Below are positions 8,109 through 16,727 of a DNA stretch of 64,000 nt, piece after piece. Source of the stretch: CAZOWM01 sp964583615. Lineage in GTDB: Bacteria; Spirochaetota; B62-G9; DRHN01. Position numbers and translations under genes: made by a program. The stretch covers positions 10,874-74,873 of the forward strand of contig CAZOWM010000012.1 in NCBI GenBank assembly GCA_964583615.1, in the 5' to 3' direction. The notes under the pieces are model-generated. The model made no database searches. It had not been told where the DNA came from and saw only the letters and a program-made list of their open reading frames with translations. Position 1 is the first letter of the stretch. Each line of letters begins with the position of its first letter.

Positions 8109-9398
8109 TCAGCCTTTGATGCTGTAGTACACCGATTTTCCCCTGTAAATCGCTGAGTCTCCAAGTTCTTCCTCAATACGGAGCAGCTGATTGTATTTTG
8201 CGATTCTCTCCGAACGAGAGGCGGAACCGGTTTTGATTTGCCCCGTATTCATTGCAACGACGAAATCGGCGATAAATGGATCTTCGGTCTCCCCTGATCT
8301 GTGAGAGACAACTGCGGTGAACCGGGCACGCTTTGCCATCTCTATTGCATCAATGGTTTCTGTGACGGTACCGATCTGGTTGAGCTTGATGAGAATGGAA
8401 TTCGCCGCTTTCTCTTCGATCCCGCGCCTCAATCTCTCGGTGTTTGTGACAAAGAGGTCGTCGCCCACGATCTGGATTCTCCTGCCAAGAGTTTTCGTCA
8501 TGAGTTTGAAACCTTCCCAGTCATCTTCAGCGTGTCCGTCCTCAATCGAGATGATGGGGTACTTGTCTATGAGTTTTTCGTAAAAAGATACCAGAGCGGC
8601 GGAATCCTTTATGGGGTCCTTTTCAGCGGCAAGATTGTATTTACCGTTCTCGTAAAACGAGCTCGCCGCAGGGTCAAGGCAGATGACGATATCATCACCC
8701 GGCCTGTACCCGGCTTTTTCTATTGCCTTCATAATGACCTGGAGGGCTTCCTCGTTTGAGTTGAGGTTCGGCGCATACCCCCCTTCGTCTCCGACTGCGG
8801 TGCTCAGGCCCATTTCATTCAATATTTTTTTTAGTGCGTGAAACACTTCTGTACCCATTCGCAGCGCCTCCTTGAAACTCGAGGCACCTGCCGGTGCGAC
8901 CATGAATTCCTGAATATCGACATTGTTGTCCGCGTGCTTTCCCCCGTTCAGAATGTTCATCATCGGGACGGGCAGTTCCTTCGCGTTGACCCCGCCGAGA
9001 TATCTGTACAGTGAGAGCCCTGCATCGATTGCAGCGGCCTTTGTACAGGCCATGGAAACAGCAAGAATTGCATTTGCGCCGAGATGCTCCTTGTTTTTCG
9101 TCCCGTCCAGTTCGATCATGATGCTATCGATATCGGCCTGAAGTGAAGCATCATAGCTCAACAGCTCAGGGGCTATTTCGTCGTTGATGTTTTCACACGC
9201 CTTCTGTACCCCCTTGCCGAGATACCGGTTTTGGTCGCCGTCGCGAAGCTCTACAGCTTCGTATTCACCGGTTGAAGCCCCTGAGGGAACCGCCGCCCGT
9301 CCGAGAGCACCGGTTTCAAGCTGTACATCTACTTCGACCGTTGGATTTCCACGAGAATCGAGAATCTCGCGTGCGTTTATGATTTCAATCGCAGACAT
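8109..9398 (-). CDS. eno: Enolase
   Basis: A 429-residue enolase, interconverting 2-phosphoglycerate and phosphoenolpyruvate in glycolysis/gluconeogenesis. Family motifs are REILDSRGNPTVEVD, the SGASTGE loop, VGDEGGYAPN, IEDG and VGDDLFVTN for magnesium and catalysis, ILIKLNQIGT with the catalytic lysine, and SHRSGETED. I placed the start at 9398 (MSAIEI) because a strong AGGAGG lies 6 bases upstream; 14 further in-frame residues upstream look non-native. It is monocistronic between its own promoter and terminator. Confidence 0.97.
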   Translation of the reverse strand: MSAIEIINAREILDSRGNPTVEVDVQLETGALGRAAVPSGASTGEYEAVELRDGDQNRYLGKGVQKACENINDEIAPELLSYDASLQADIDSIMIELDGTKNKEHLGANAILAVSMACTKAAAIDAGLSLYRYLGGVNAKELPVPMMNILNGGKHADNNVDIQEFMVAPAGASSFKEALRMGTEVFHALKKILNEMGLSTAVGDEGGYAPNLNSNEEALQVIMKAIEKAGYRPGDDIVICLDPAASSFYENGKYNLAAEKDPIKDSAALVSFYEKLIDKYPIISIEDGHAEDDWEGFKLMTKTLGRRIQIVGDDLFVTNTERLRRGIEEKAANSILIKLNQIGTVTETIDAIEMAKRARFTAVVSHRSGETEDPFIADFVVAMNTGQIKTGSASRSERIAKYNQLLRIEEELGDSAIYRGKSVYYSIKG

Positions 9399-9485
9399 TT
9401 CATTCCTCCTGTTTTTTCCCCATTTGCAAAGCGCATTCATCTGTGTTTTGATTGTTTCACACGATTGCGGTCGCTGAACGTTTTT

Positions 9486-9514
9486 AATATATAGGGAAGG
9501 GTATCAATCATCAA
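9486..9514 (-). promoter_or_regulatory. Probable sigma70-type promoter of eno
   Basis: On the minus strand TTGATG and TATATT are separated by 17 bp, about 90 bases upstream of the enolase start. Confidence 0.5.
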
Positions 9515-9578
9515 GCAATTAATTAACAGCAGCTATGGTTGTACCGATAAATAAAGTGGTATCAGGGAGAAGAACCTC

Positions 9579-10922
9579 ATGGAGGAAGTGAAAAACCGGC
9601 GTATAAAAAAAAAGCAACGCGAGCTTATCGGCGTGTATGTGTTGCTCTTTTTCGCGCTCATGGTCACCTTCTGCACTGTGAATTACCTTACAGGAATTAT
9701 TGCGTTTTCACTGCCCTGCCCGTCAATCGATCTCCCGCTGTTTCCCGTTCAGAAGCCTGACTATGTGACCTCTTATCTGTCACTGCGCACAAAGAAGATG
9801 ATACTGCGGGATGTGATGACGCTTCTCGAAGACAAAAAAGTGACGGTTGCACGGATAGAAATGCAATGTGCAGCTCTTGAAAGAGACAAGGAAACTTTTC
9901 TTGTATCCATGGAGCAAAAGCAAAATGTGTTTCATGAAAACCTCGCCATTCTCGATGATCCGGGTTTGATTGAGGGGTTGCAAACCCTGGTACAGCTCAA
10001 AAAAGACAGGCAAAGCTTCGATAGGGAAATGCACAGAAGGGTCGGTATCTACCTGAAGGTATATGAGAAGAGATTGAAAGAGCTTGAGGAAAAGAAACAT
10101 TCCGTTCTGATGGAGATCACGGAGCTTCAGGGGCTCGCGAAAGCGCTCAATGAGAAGAAAACCATTCAAAGCAGCAGAGGCAATCCGGGCGTTTTTTTGT
10201 CAGAGGTAAAACACAATCTGTACCGGCGGTTTTTGTTCTCGATGGAACGCGGCATGTTCGACAGGGCTCTGGAACAGCTTGACCTCCTCATGAGCCTCGA
10301 ATGGAGCTCAGGGGATACGGAACAGCTGAGCATCGTACGCGGGCTCCTCTCCGTTTTAACAGACTACCAAAGGGAGCTGAATGCCCTGGAGGATAAAACT
10401 TTTCTGGATGAGTTGAAGCTTTCCTATCTTGCGGAAGACTATGATATTTCTCTTTCCCGAGTGGAAATGCTAGAAAAGAATGGCTATATATCACCTCTTC
10501 TCACGCAGCTTCGCGAGACGCTGTATGAGAATATCACGGCTGAAGGAATCGTTATGGATGAAATCGAGGTGAAGTCGCGCCTGAAAGAGCTCTCAAAAAA
10601 GGCCGAGAAATTCGAGAAACATGGAGAGTATGGGAAAGCAGTAAAAATATACGAGGACCTCCTTATCCTGAACCTTCCTTCCTACGACAGGGAATACCTC
10701 ATTCAGAAGCTTCATTCGCTCATGATCCCCTCGATGAAAAAGGAGATAAAAAGAAACGACAACACCGAGGCGATTAAATATCTGGAGAATGCACGCACTC
10801 TTCAACGGGAAGGGAGAATTAATGAAGCGGCTGAAGTGTATGTGAAGCTCATACAAAACTGCCCGAATTCTGATTACATAGAGGAAGCGGTTTCGCACAT
10901 ATTGAGAATTTCCGAAGAATAA
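9579..10922 (+). CDS. Membrane-anchored coiled-coil/TPR protein of unknown function
   Basis: I do not recognise a named family. The 447-residue protein has a short basic N-terminus, one hydrophobic segment (about residues 17-40, a signal anchor), a long charged coiled-coil stretch (about 75-190) and TPR-like helices near the end (KHGEYGKAVKIYEDLL, EGRINEAAEVYVKLI). It probably sits on the periplasmic face of the inner membrane and serves as a scaffold. It is convergent with folA, only 6 bases separating the stops. Confidence 0.6.
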   Translation: MEEVKNRRIKKKQRELIGVYVLLFFALMVTFCTVNYLTGIIAFSLPCPSIDLPLFPVQKPDYVTSYLSLRTKKMILRDVMTLLEDKKVTVARIEMQCAALERDKETFLVSMEQKQNVFHENLAILDDPGLIEGLQTLVQLKKDRQSFDREMHRRVGIYLKVYEKRLKELEEKKHSVLMEITELQGLAKALNEKKTIQSSRGNPGVFLSEVKHNLYRRFLFSMERGMFDRALEQLDLLMSLEWSSGDTEQLSIVRGLLSVLTDYQRELNALEDKTFLDELKLSYLAEDYDISLSRVEMLEKNGYISPLLTQLRETLYENITAEGIVMDEIEVKSRLKELSKKAEKFEKHGEYGKAVKIYEDLLILNLPSYDREYLIQKLHSLMIPSMKKEIKRNDNTEAIKYLENARTLQREGRINEAAEVYVKLIQNCPNSDYIEEAVSHILRISEE

Positions 10923-10928
10923 AACGGC

Positions 10929-11411
10929 TCATCGTTTTCTCTCCAGTATATAAAAGGTAAAAGGGATATCTCCTGTGTGGGGTTCTTTCAGAACGGTGTG
11001 ATATTCTTCCGTAGAGAAACTGGGGAAAAAAACATCTCCTTCGAATAATTTTTCAATCACCGTGAGATAGATCCTGTCCGCAAACGGGATAGCTTCACGA
11101 AAAACACGTGCGCCCCCGATGATGAATATTTCGGGTTCATTGCGGTCTCTGTACGAATGTATCGCCTCTACAAGCGAGTGAAAGATTTTCGCCCCCTTGA
11201 CTCGATAATCATTCCTGCGCGTGAGGATCACGTTTTCTCTGTCAGGAAGAAGGCGGCCCATCGACTCATACGTCTTTCTGCCCATTATCACGGGATGGCC
11301 TCTGGTGTGTTTTCTAAACCATCTGAAGTCTTCAGGTATGTGCCATGGGAGTGCGTTATCTTTTCCTATTACCCACTGTACAGTTGCTGCAACAATAATT
11401 GAAACTTTCAT
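10929..11411 (-). CDS. folA: Dihydrofolate reductase
   Basis: A 160-residue DHFR reducing dihydrofolate to tetrahydrofolate with NADPH. Seen are the N-terminal strand ending VIGKDNALPWHIPED with the catalytic acid at D28, the cofactor motif GRKTYESMG, and IIGGARVF. The size is typical for the bacterial chromosomal enzyme. It starts 3 bases after the stop of the upstream receiver-domain protein, so the two are likely co-transcribed. No thymidylate synthase gene is nearby. Confidence 0.95.
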   Translation of the reverse strand: MKVSIIVAATVQWVIGKDNALPWHIPEDFRWFRKHTRGHPVIMGRKTYESMGRLLPDRENVILTRRNDYRVKGAKIFHSLVEAIHSYRDRNEPEIFIIGGARVFREAIPFADRIYLTVIEKLFEGDVFFPSFSTEEYHTVLKEPHTGDIPFTFYILERKR

Positions 11412-11414
11412 ATG

Positions 11415-12881
11415 TTATTTTATGATTTGCGAAAGCCGGCCCAGATCGAATGGGCTTGTCAGAAATCCCTTCACGCCGAGCCGTATTGCCTGCTCGACGC
11501 TTTCATTCTTCACCATCCGCCCGGTAAGGATAAACTGTGCATTTCTTACCCTGGGAAGCAGCTTCATGCTTTTTATGAAGTTCAGGCCGTTTCCATTGTC
11601 AAGGCCGAGATCGATCAGGACGTAATCGTACAGGCTGTTTTTTATCAGAGCAAGGGCCTCTTTTGAATCCGGAGACGTGCTCACGGAAAATCCCCGTTCC
11701 TGAAAGAAATCCCGCAGTGTTTTGAGATCATCTTCATTGTTGTTCACAATGAGGATGTTGATTGCGAACTGCTTCTTGGTTTCCCGGACGGAACTCAAGT
11801 CCCTCAACTCTTCTGGGACCACGATCCCTGTCAGTTCGATGGAATCCATGACCACGTCGACATCCTCGTTTTCAAGAATCTGCCGGTCCGACCCGATCTT
11901 TGCCTTTCTCGTGTAGTACAGTTTTTTGACTCCGCCCTCGGTAAGCTTTTTGAGTTCCTCCATGCCGAAACTCTTTCCCTGCTCTTTCACGAGCGTTCCC
12001 TTTTTATCGTACAGATTTTTAAAAAGAACAATCCCTGGTTTTAAAAATTCAACGAGCACTTCGTTCTCTTCATTTACAAGGTAGAGAGACTTCAGCTTAT
12101 TGAGACCGCCGATATAGTTGTCGACAATCTCAAACCGGGACGCTCTGCTGCTGTTTTTAATAAGCTGGGTCATATTTTGATCTGAGGTCAGTATCTTTAC
12201 GTTGGAGTCAGGGAGCCGGGGGAAATATGTGACAAAGTCAAAAAGCTTGTCAAACGCTGATTGGGAGGGGTTTTCTCCTTCGATGCCGTACAGAATGATG
12301 TAAAACCGTTTTTTTATGGTCTGGTCCGTTCGCGCAGTGTCGAGGATCCGGAATTTCAATGCCGTGATGTCAGCGTGCGTGAAAGAACCGCCTACCTCGA
12401 TAATGATAATTCCTTCCCGGATGAACACTTCTGTTATGAGACGTTTTTCTTGCGGATTTTCGGCCATGCCGAGATGATGGAATACAGCCTTCCGCAGCCG
12501 CTCGAGGACAACGGGACGGGTGAGTGTTTCCACCGCACCCTGTCTGAGAAGCATTTTCACATCCGCGATTTTTGCTTTCCCCACAAAGACGATCACAGGG
12601 GTGTTCTCCGCGCCCATTACCTTCTTCTTTCTTTCAAGGAATGCCTGCATATCCATGTCATCTACACTATCGGAAATGAGGATGAGGTCGGGCTTTTGGC
12701 TCCTCAGAGCGGAAATGCCGAACTGCGCATTCTTCGTTGAGGTGAGCTGGAAATCGTAAATTTTCAGGTACTCTTCGATTTTTTCGATGGTATACTCGTC
12801 ATTGTTAACAAGAAGAATACTCTTTCCCATAGGTTGCGCTTTCCCAAATAAATGTTCTCTCATTCTGATTATATCTCTCAT
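11415..12881 (-). CDS. Protein with two degenerate receiver domains and a central unknown domain
   Basis: A 488-residue protein. Residues ~18-140 and ~370-488 look like CheY folds. In the first, the phospho-acceptor position reads ILISDSV (Ser for Asp) and the lysine is replaced (LTRPV). In the second the Asp remains (LIDLGLDNGNG), but the lysine is lost (LTSPF) and the acidic pocket reads VNNNED. The middle ~230 residues, partly resembling an alpha/beta regulatory domain, are unassigned. It may act as a phosphorylation-independent scaffold. The start is uncertain: ATG at 12881, or codon 18 (MGKSILLV) at 12830. Confidence 0.65.
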   Translation of the reverse strand: MRDIIRMREHLFGKAQPMGKSILLVNNDEYTIEKIEEYLKIYDFQLTSTKNAQFGISALRSQKPDLILISDSVDDMDMQAFLERKKKVMGAENTPVIVFVGKAKIADVKMLLRQGAVETLTRPVVLERLRKAVFHHLGMAENPQEKRLITEVFIREGIIIIEVGGSFTHADITALKFRILDTARTDQTIKKRFYIILYGIEGENPSQSAFDKLFDFVTYFPRLPDSNVKILTSDQNMTQLIKNSSRASRFEIVDNYIGGLNKLKSLYLVNEENEVLVEFLKPGIVLFKNLYDKKGTLVKEQGKSFGMEELKKLTEGGVKKLYYTRKAKIGSDRQILENEDVDVVMDSIELTGIVVPEELRDLSSVRETKKQFAINILIVNNNEDDLKTLRDFFQERGFSVSTSPDSKEALALIKNSLYDYVLIDLGLDNGNGLNFIKSMKLLPRVRNAQFILTGRMVKNESVEQAIRLGVKGFLTSPFDLGRLSQIIK

Positions 12882-12983
12882 TAGAGAAAATTGCGAACCA
12901 TTTATATGAAAATAAAGCCTTGATCACATCCGAAACGAGGAGTTATTCTTTTAAGTACTGCGTTCGGTCTGCCGGAGGTTGTC

Positions 12984-13832
12984 ATGAAGAGAAGCGTGAG
13001 AATAACGATAATCGGTGTGGTATTCAATACGATCCTTTTTTCCATGAAACTTACTGGCTGGCTCCTTTCGAACAGTTTGGCACTTGTCTCGGACGCGATC
13101 AATTCACTGCTCGATATATTCGCCTCGGTTGCAATTTTTTTTGCAGTACGAATAGCATTGAGAAAGGCGGATGCCGATCATCCATTCGGTCATCACAGGG
13201 CGGAGCCCATCGCAGGGCTCATCGTCGCAATCCTGGCAGCGATCCTGGGGTTTGAGATCATAAAAAACGCCTTTGAGGGATTTTTCATGGAAAAAGATCT
13301 GAGGATAAACCTGCTGATATTTGTCATTGTGATCGCCACAATAGCGGTGAAGCTGTATCTATACATTTTGTTTCGGCTGGAAGGGCAAAAGGTGAAGAGC
13401 CCCGCTCTTCTGGCATCGTCCATGGATCACAGAAACGACATTCTTGTTTCATTTTCGGTGCTTTTCAGTAATCTGGCCGCCTATACCGGTTATTCGGTTT
13501 TTGATTCAATTATTGCACTGTGTATCGGCGGATTTATTGTGTATTCGGGCTTCAGAATCGGAATGGAGAACATCGATTTTCTCATGGGGAAGGTCCCCCC
13601 TGCAGAGGTGATGGAAAAACTCAAACAGAGTGCTCTCGGCGTGGACGGGGTGAAGAATATACACGATGTGCGGGCCCACTATATCGGAGACATCATCCAG
13701 GCAGAAATACACATCGAGGTTGATAAAAGTCTGCGAACCGAGGAGTCACACAGAATTGCGGAAAGTGTCAAGTATCAGCTGGAGAGTACGGAGGTGGTAG
13801 ACTATGCATTTGTTCACGTTGAACCAGTATGA
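12984..13832 (+). CDS. Cation diffusion facilitator (zinc/iron/manganese efflux family)
   Basis: A 282-residue CDF transporter with six predicted membrane helices and a cytosolic C-terminal domain ending in FVHVEPV. Metal-site residues are seen in helix 2 (SDAINSLLD) and helix 5 (MDHRND), and the signature HPFGHHRAEP is present. It exports divalent metal ions in exchange for protons. An AGGAGG-like site (GGAGG) is 7 bases before the ATG. Metal selectivity cannot be read with confidence. It ends 1 base from the convergent symporter gene. Confidence 0.9.
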   Translation: MKRSVRITIIGVVFNTILFSMKLTGWLLSNSLALVSDAINSLLDIFASVAIFFAVRIALRKADADHPFGHHRAEPIAGLIVAILAAILGFEIIKNAFEGFFMEKDLRINLLIFVIVIATIAVKLYLYILFRLEGQKVKSPALLASSMDHRNDILVSFSVLFSNLAAYTGYSVFDSIIALCIGGFIVYSGFRIGMENIDFLMGKVPPAEVMEKLKQSALGVDGVKNIHDVRAHYIGDIIQAEIHIEVDKSLRTEESHRIAESVKYQLESTEVVDYAFVHVEPV

Positions 13833-13833
13833 T

Positions 13834-15462
13834 TCATAGGCACAGTGAGACCGGAACCGTTTTTTTGCTCTTAAAATACAATCGAAAAAGTACTGACAGG
13901 AGCACTCCGAGCCCGAAGTAGTACAAGACCCATACGGGGAGACCACCGATCAGTATTGGTGTTCTGCCCCACGCCCAAAAGTCATGTCCAAGGATGAATA
14001 CCGCTGTAAAGATCGGGATCCATGAAAAACTTTCAGGATTAACTTTGAACACGATAGATGTATTCTCTCTCCCTGGAGGAAAGAGAACACTTCCGAGCAC
14101 AAACATAGCGGCACTTACAGCCATGATGGGCACGACCGGGAATATCCATTCCGTTCGGATTGCGTTGAAATAATAACCCAAAACCATGAACTCTCCCAGG
14201 AGTATGCTCGCAATGGCGCCGTGTGCATTCGCCTTTTTCCAGTAGAGTCCGCCTATGACCGTAGGCGCGAGCACGCTGAGTCCGTTGAATGTGGTTTTAT
14301 TGATAAAATCCAGAATGGTATGAGGCGGCTTTACGGAGATGAGAACACCCACAAGCCCCAGGAGAACGATTGTGAGCTTCTCTTTTAATATTTCTTTTTT
14401 TCTGATCGTAAAAAAATCGCTTGTAATTATCGATGTGAGGGTGAGGAGCTGGGAATCCATGGTAGACATGAGTGCCGCGATGCTTCCGGTAAGAAGAAGT
14501 GTACTTAAAAGCGGACCGGTATACCTGGCAAGAAGAAGGGGGAAAATCGTGTCCGACTGTTCAGGCAGAAGATCGGGGAATGTAAAGCGTCCCATCACAC
14601 CGATTGAAACTGTGAGAAAAAATAGAAAGGTCGTGATGATCGGATAGAACACGATCGTGGATTTCAGCGTCTCTTCATCCCGCGCGGCCATAAAGCGCTG
14701 AAAGAGCTGCGGAAACATAGGATCCGCGAAGAACCACAGAAACATATAGCCGAACCAGATTCCCGGCCCCATTACAGAGCCGTTTCCCGGCCGTGAGAGA
14801 AGCGAAGGAAAAGAACTTTTCAGCGATTCATGAATGTGCACGAACCCTCCGCTTCTCTGCGCAATAATGAGAAATGCGGTGAGGGTGAACCCGATCATCA
14901 TTGCCCCCTGCATGAAATCGGTCCACACAATAGAACGTAACCCACCGAGCGTGACGTACGCGACGATGAATGCGGTGATGACAACTACGCCGGCAAGATA
15001 GGGAATTCCCATGAGAGAATTGAGGGATTTCCCGCTTGCAATTGCCTGGATCGCAATGTAGGGAAGAGTGAATATGACCATGATAAGTGAAAACAGTTTT
15101 TTCAGCATCGGAGATCTGTACCGATCGTACACAAAATCTGATGGTGTGATGTAATTGTTTTTCTGTGATAGAATAAGGATTTTACTGCCGATAATGTGAA
15201 AGCTGAGCGCCATGAATCCGGTCCCGAATCCCATCACAGGGTAGAATGCATACCCTATTCTGTACCCGGCCCCGGAAAAACCGAAAATCGTGAATGCGCT
15301 GAAGTTCGTTGCCGCCATCGTAAAAAACAGAAGAAGCTTTGAAAGGTTCCTTCCGGCAAGGAAGAATTCCACCTTGTTTTTCTTCGCCTGTTTTCGAAAC
15401 AGCGTTCCGACAGCAAGTGTAATGGAGAGGTAAACAAGAAGAATGATGATGCGTGAGTACAT
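13834..15462 (-). CDS. Sodium:solute symporter (SSS family)
   Basis: A 542-residue membrane protein with about 13 hydrophobic helices and the SSS-type segments FFLAGRNLSKL and GGLRSIVWTDFMQG. The family imports sugars, amino acids, vitamins or organic anions with sodium; the substrate here is unknown. It is divergent from a corrinoid protein gene, and the two promoters lie back to back. A terminator-like hairpin sits in its leader between promoter and start, suggesting conditional read-through. A GGGAG ribosome site precedes the ATG. Confidence 0.88.
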   Translation of the reverse strand: MYSRIIILLVYLSITLAVGTLFRKQAKKNKVEFFLAGRNLSKLLLFFTMAATNFSAFTIFGFSGAGYRIGYAFYPVMGFGTGFMALSFHIIGSKILILSQKNNYITPSDFVYDRYRSPMLKKLFSLIMVIFTLPYIAIQAIASGKSLNSLMGIPYLAGVVVITAFIVAYVTLGGLRSIVWTDFMQGAMMIGFTLTAFLIIAQRSGGFVHIHESLKSSFPSLLSRPGNGSVMGPGIWFGYMFLWFFADPMFPQLFQRFMAARDEETLKSTIVFYPIITTFLFFLTVSIGVMGRFTFPDLLPEQSDTIFPLLLARYTGPLLSTLLLTGSIAALMSTMDSQLLTLTSIITSDFFTIRKKEILKEKLTIVLLGLVGVLISVKPPHTILDFINKTTFNGLSVLAPTVIGGLYWKKANAHGAIASILLGEFMVLGYYFNAIRTEWIFPVVPIMAVSAAMFVLGSVLFPPGRENTSIVFKVNPESFSWIPIFTAVFILGHDFWAWGRTPILIGGLPVWVLYYFGLGVLLSVLFRLYFKSKKTVPVSLCL

Positions 15463-15485
15463 GGCATTCTCCCAGGGGTGAGAAT

Positions 15486-15521
15486 AAAAAAGCCATCAAG
15501 ACCCTTACGAGTCTGGATGGC
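15486..15521 (-). terminator. Terminator hairpin in the leader of the symporter gene (putative attenuator)
   Basis: On the minus strand GCCATC pairs with GATGGC and an inner AGAC with GTCT, followed by six T's, 25-60 bases before the symporter ATG and downstream of its promoter. The loop-side ACTCGT (plus strand 15507-15512) can pair instead with an upstream ACGAGT (plus strand 15538-15543), which would break the terminator stem. No gene lies between promoter and hairpin, so it can only act on this gene. Confidence 0.6.
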
Positions 15522-15570
15522 GTGAGCCTAGAACATAACTCGTCGTGTATTACGTTTCTTTTTTGAAAAG

Positions 15571-15599
15571 AGTATATCAAAGCTGGAAATCTACGTCAA
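15571..15599 (-). promoter_or_regulatory. Promoter of the symporter gene
   Basis: TTGACG and TATACT on the minus strand are separated by exactly 17 bp. The predicted transcript starts near 15564, giving a leader of about 100 bases that contains the terminator hairpin. Confidence 0.7.
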
Positions 15600-15615
15600 C
15601 AGGAAATGATTCTGT

Positions 15616-15644
15616 TTGACTACAAATTGATTTTCGTTTATTAT
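15616..15644 (+). promoter_or_regulatory. Promoter of the corrinoid protein gene
   Basis: TTGACT and TATTAT are separated by 17 bp, giving a start near 15651 and a leader of about 27 bases with a GGAGG ribosome site. The -35 boxes of this and the divergent symporter promoter are only 16 bp apart, so one regulator could cover both. Confidence 0.7.
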
Positions 15645-15677
15645 TTTACAATTACCACGTGTTATGGAGGTAACTGA

Positions 15678-16304
15678 ATGGCAGATTTTAAGGGAATTGC
15701 GGAAGCCTTGATTGAAGGAAATGCAGAAAAGGTAAAAGAGCTTATTCAAGCGGGTGTTGACGAAGGAGTCGAGGCAGAGAAGTTGCTCGACGACGGGCTC
15801 ATCGCAGGTATGGAAGTTGTTGGTGTTCGTTTCAAGAATTGTGAAATCTATGTTCCAGAAGTACTCGTGAGTGCACGTGCGATGCACGCGGGAATGGATA
15901 TTCTCGAGCCGATTCTCGCTGCGGGTGGTGTAAAAGCACGAGGGATTATTGTCGTCGGCACAGTGAAGGGGGATCTGCACGATATCGGTAAAAATCTCGT
16001 TGCGATGATGATGAAGGGTTCAGGGTGGAAAGTCGTCGATCTCGGAGTTGATGTTGACCCAGATAAATTTGTGCAGGCTGCGATCGATGAAGATGCGGAT
16101 GTTATCGGACTCAGCGCTCTTCTCACGACAACAATGGTCAACATGAAAGAGGTTGTCGAGGTCGCAAGAAATAAAGACTGCAAGGCAAAAATAGTGGTCG
16201 GGGGAGCACCTTTGACCCAGAGTTATGCAGACGAGATCGGCGCAGACGGGTATGCGCCGGACGCTGCAACCGCCACAGAAATGGTCTCAAGCCTGGCATC
16301 ATGA
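15678..16304 (+). CDS. Methyltransferase corrinoid protein (MtaC/MtbC/MttC type)
   Basis: A 208-residue two-domain protein: an N-terminal four-helix cap (about 1-85) and a Rossmann-like B12-binding domain (about 88-205). The motif GDLHDIGKN contains the lower cobalt ligand H101 in the DxHxxG signature. Such proteins carry methyl groups between a substrate-specific methyltransferase and a second acceptor in methanol, methylamine or betaine demethylation. No partner methyltransferase is in the window. The divergent symporter could import the methylated substrate; that link is inference. Confidence 0.88.
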   Translation: MADFKGIAEALIEGNAEKVKELIQAGVDEGVEAEKLLDDGLIAGMEVVGVRFKNCEIYVPEVLVSARAMHAGMDILEPILAAGGVKARGIIVVGTVKGDLHDIGKNLVAMMMKGSGWKVVDLGVDVDPDKFVQAAIDEDADVIGLSALLTTTMVNMKEVVEVARNKDCKAKIVVGGAPLTQSYADEIGADGYAPDAATATEMVSSLAS

Positions 16305-16360
16305 GGTCTCTTCAGAGAGGTTTCCCGGCTTTGTATAATATGCAAAAAACAAACAAGAGG

Positions 16361-16391
16361 AGAGGGGAAGGTTTTTCCCCTCTTTTTTTTT
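16361..16391 (+). terminator. Rho-independent terminator after the corrinoid gene
   Basis: A 9-bp stem AGAGGGGAA/TTCCCCTCT with a short loop is followed by a run of T's. It ends 4 bases before the ATG of the GIY-YIG gene. A TATAAT at 16334-16339 lies just upstream of the hairpin. Confidence 0.88.
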
Positions 16392-16394
16392 GAG

Positions 16395-16727
16395 ATGAAT
16401 GAGCACTGGATATATATTCTCGAAGTTGAGAATGGGAAACTTTACACCGGATACACGACGGATATGAAGCGGCGGCTTGGCGAGCATATGTCCGGGAAAA
16501 GGGGAGCGCGTTTCACACGGGCGTTTCATCCGAGGAGTGTTCTTCAGTGCTGGAAGCTTCATGGCAACCGGGGCACTGCAATGCGGGTGGAGCATTTTAT
16601 TAAAAGCCTGAACAGGAGAAAAAAAGAGGCACTGGTCGAGCATCCTGAAACACTCAAGGGGCTTCTGTATAGGGAGAAAACGCTCAGCATAGAAGTAACG
16701 CCGTACTCCCCGGATCCGGAATGGTAA
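16395..16727 (+). CDS. GIY-YIG domain endonuclease-like protein (UPF0213 type)
   Basis: A 110-residue single-domain protein. The motif appears as WIYILEVENGKLYTGYT with the conserved arginine in DMKRRLGEH, and ALVEHP follows near the C-terminus. Members are stand-alone GIY-YIG proteins such as YhbQ with suggested DNA-damage roles but little proven function. Its ATG follows a terminator's T-run directly, and no clear ribosome site is seen, so how it is expressed is unclear; a TATAAT at 16334 would put the hairpin inside its leader. Confidence 0.8.
   Translation: MNEHWIYILEVENGKLYTGYTTDMKRRLGEHMSGKRGARFTRAFHPRSVLQCWKLHGNRGTAMRVEHFIKSLNRRKKEALVEHPETLKGLLYREKTLSIEVTPYSPDPEW

Noticed and set aside
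15481..15564. T-box leader before the symporter
   Set aside because: It is too short and lacks the specifier loop and the conserved T-box sequence.
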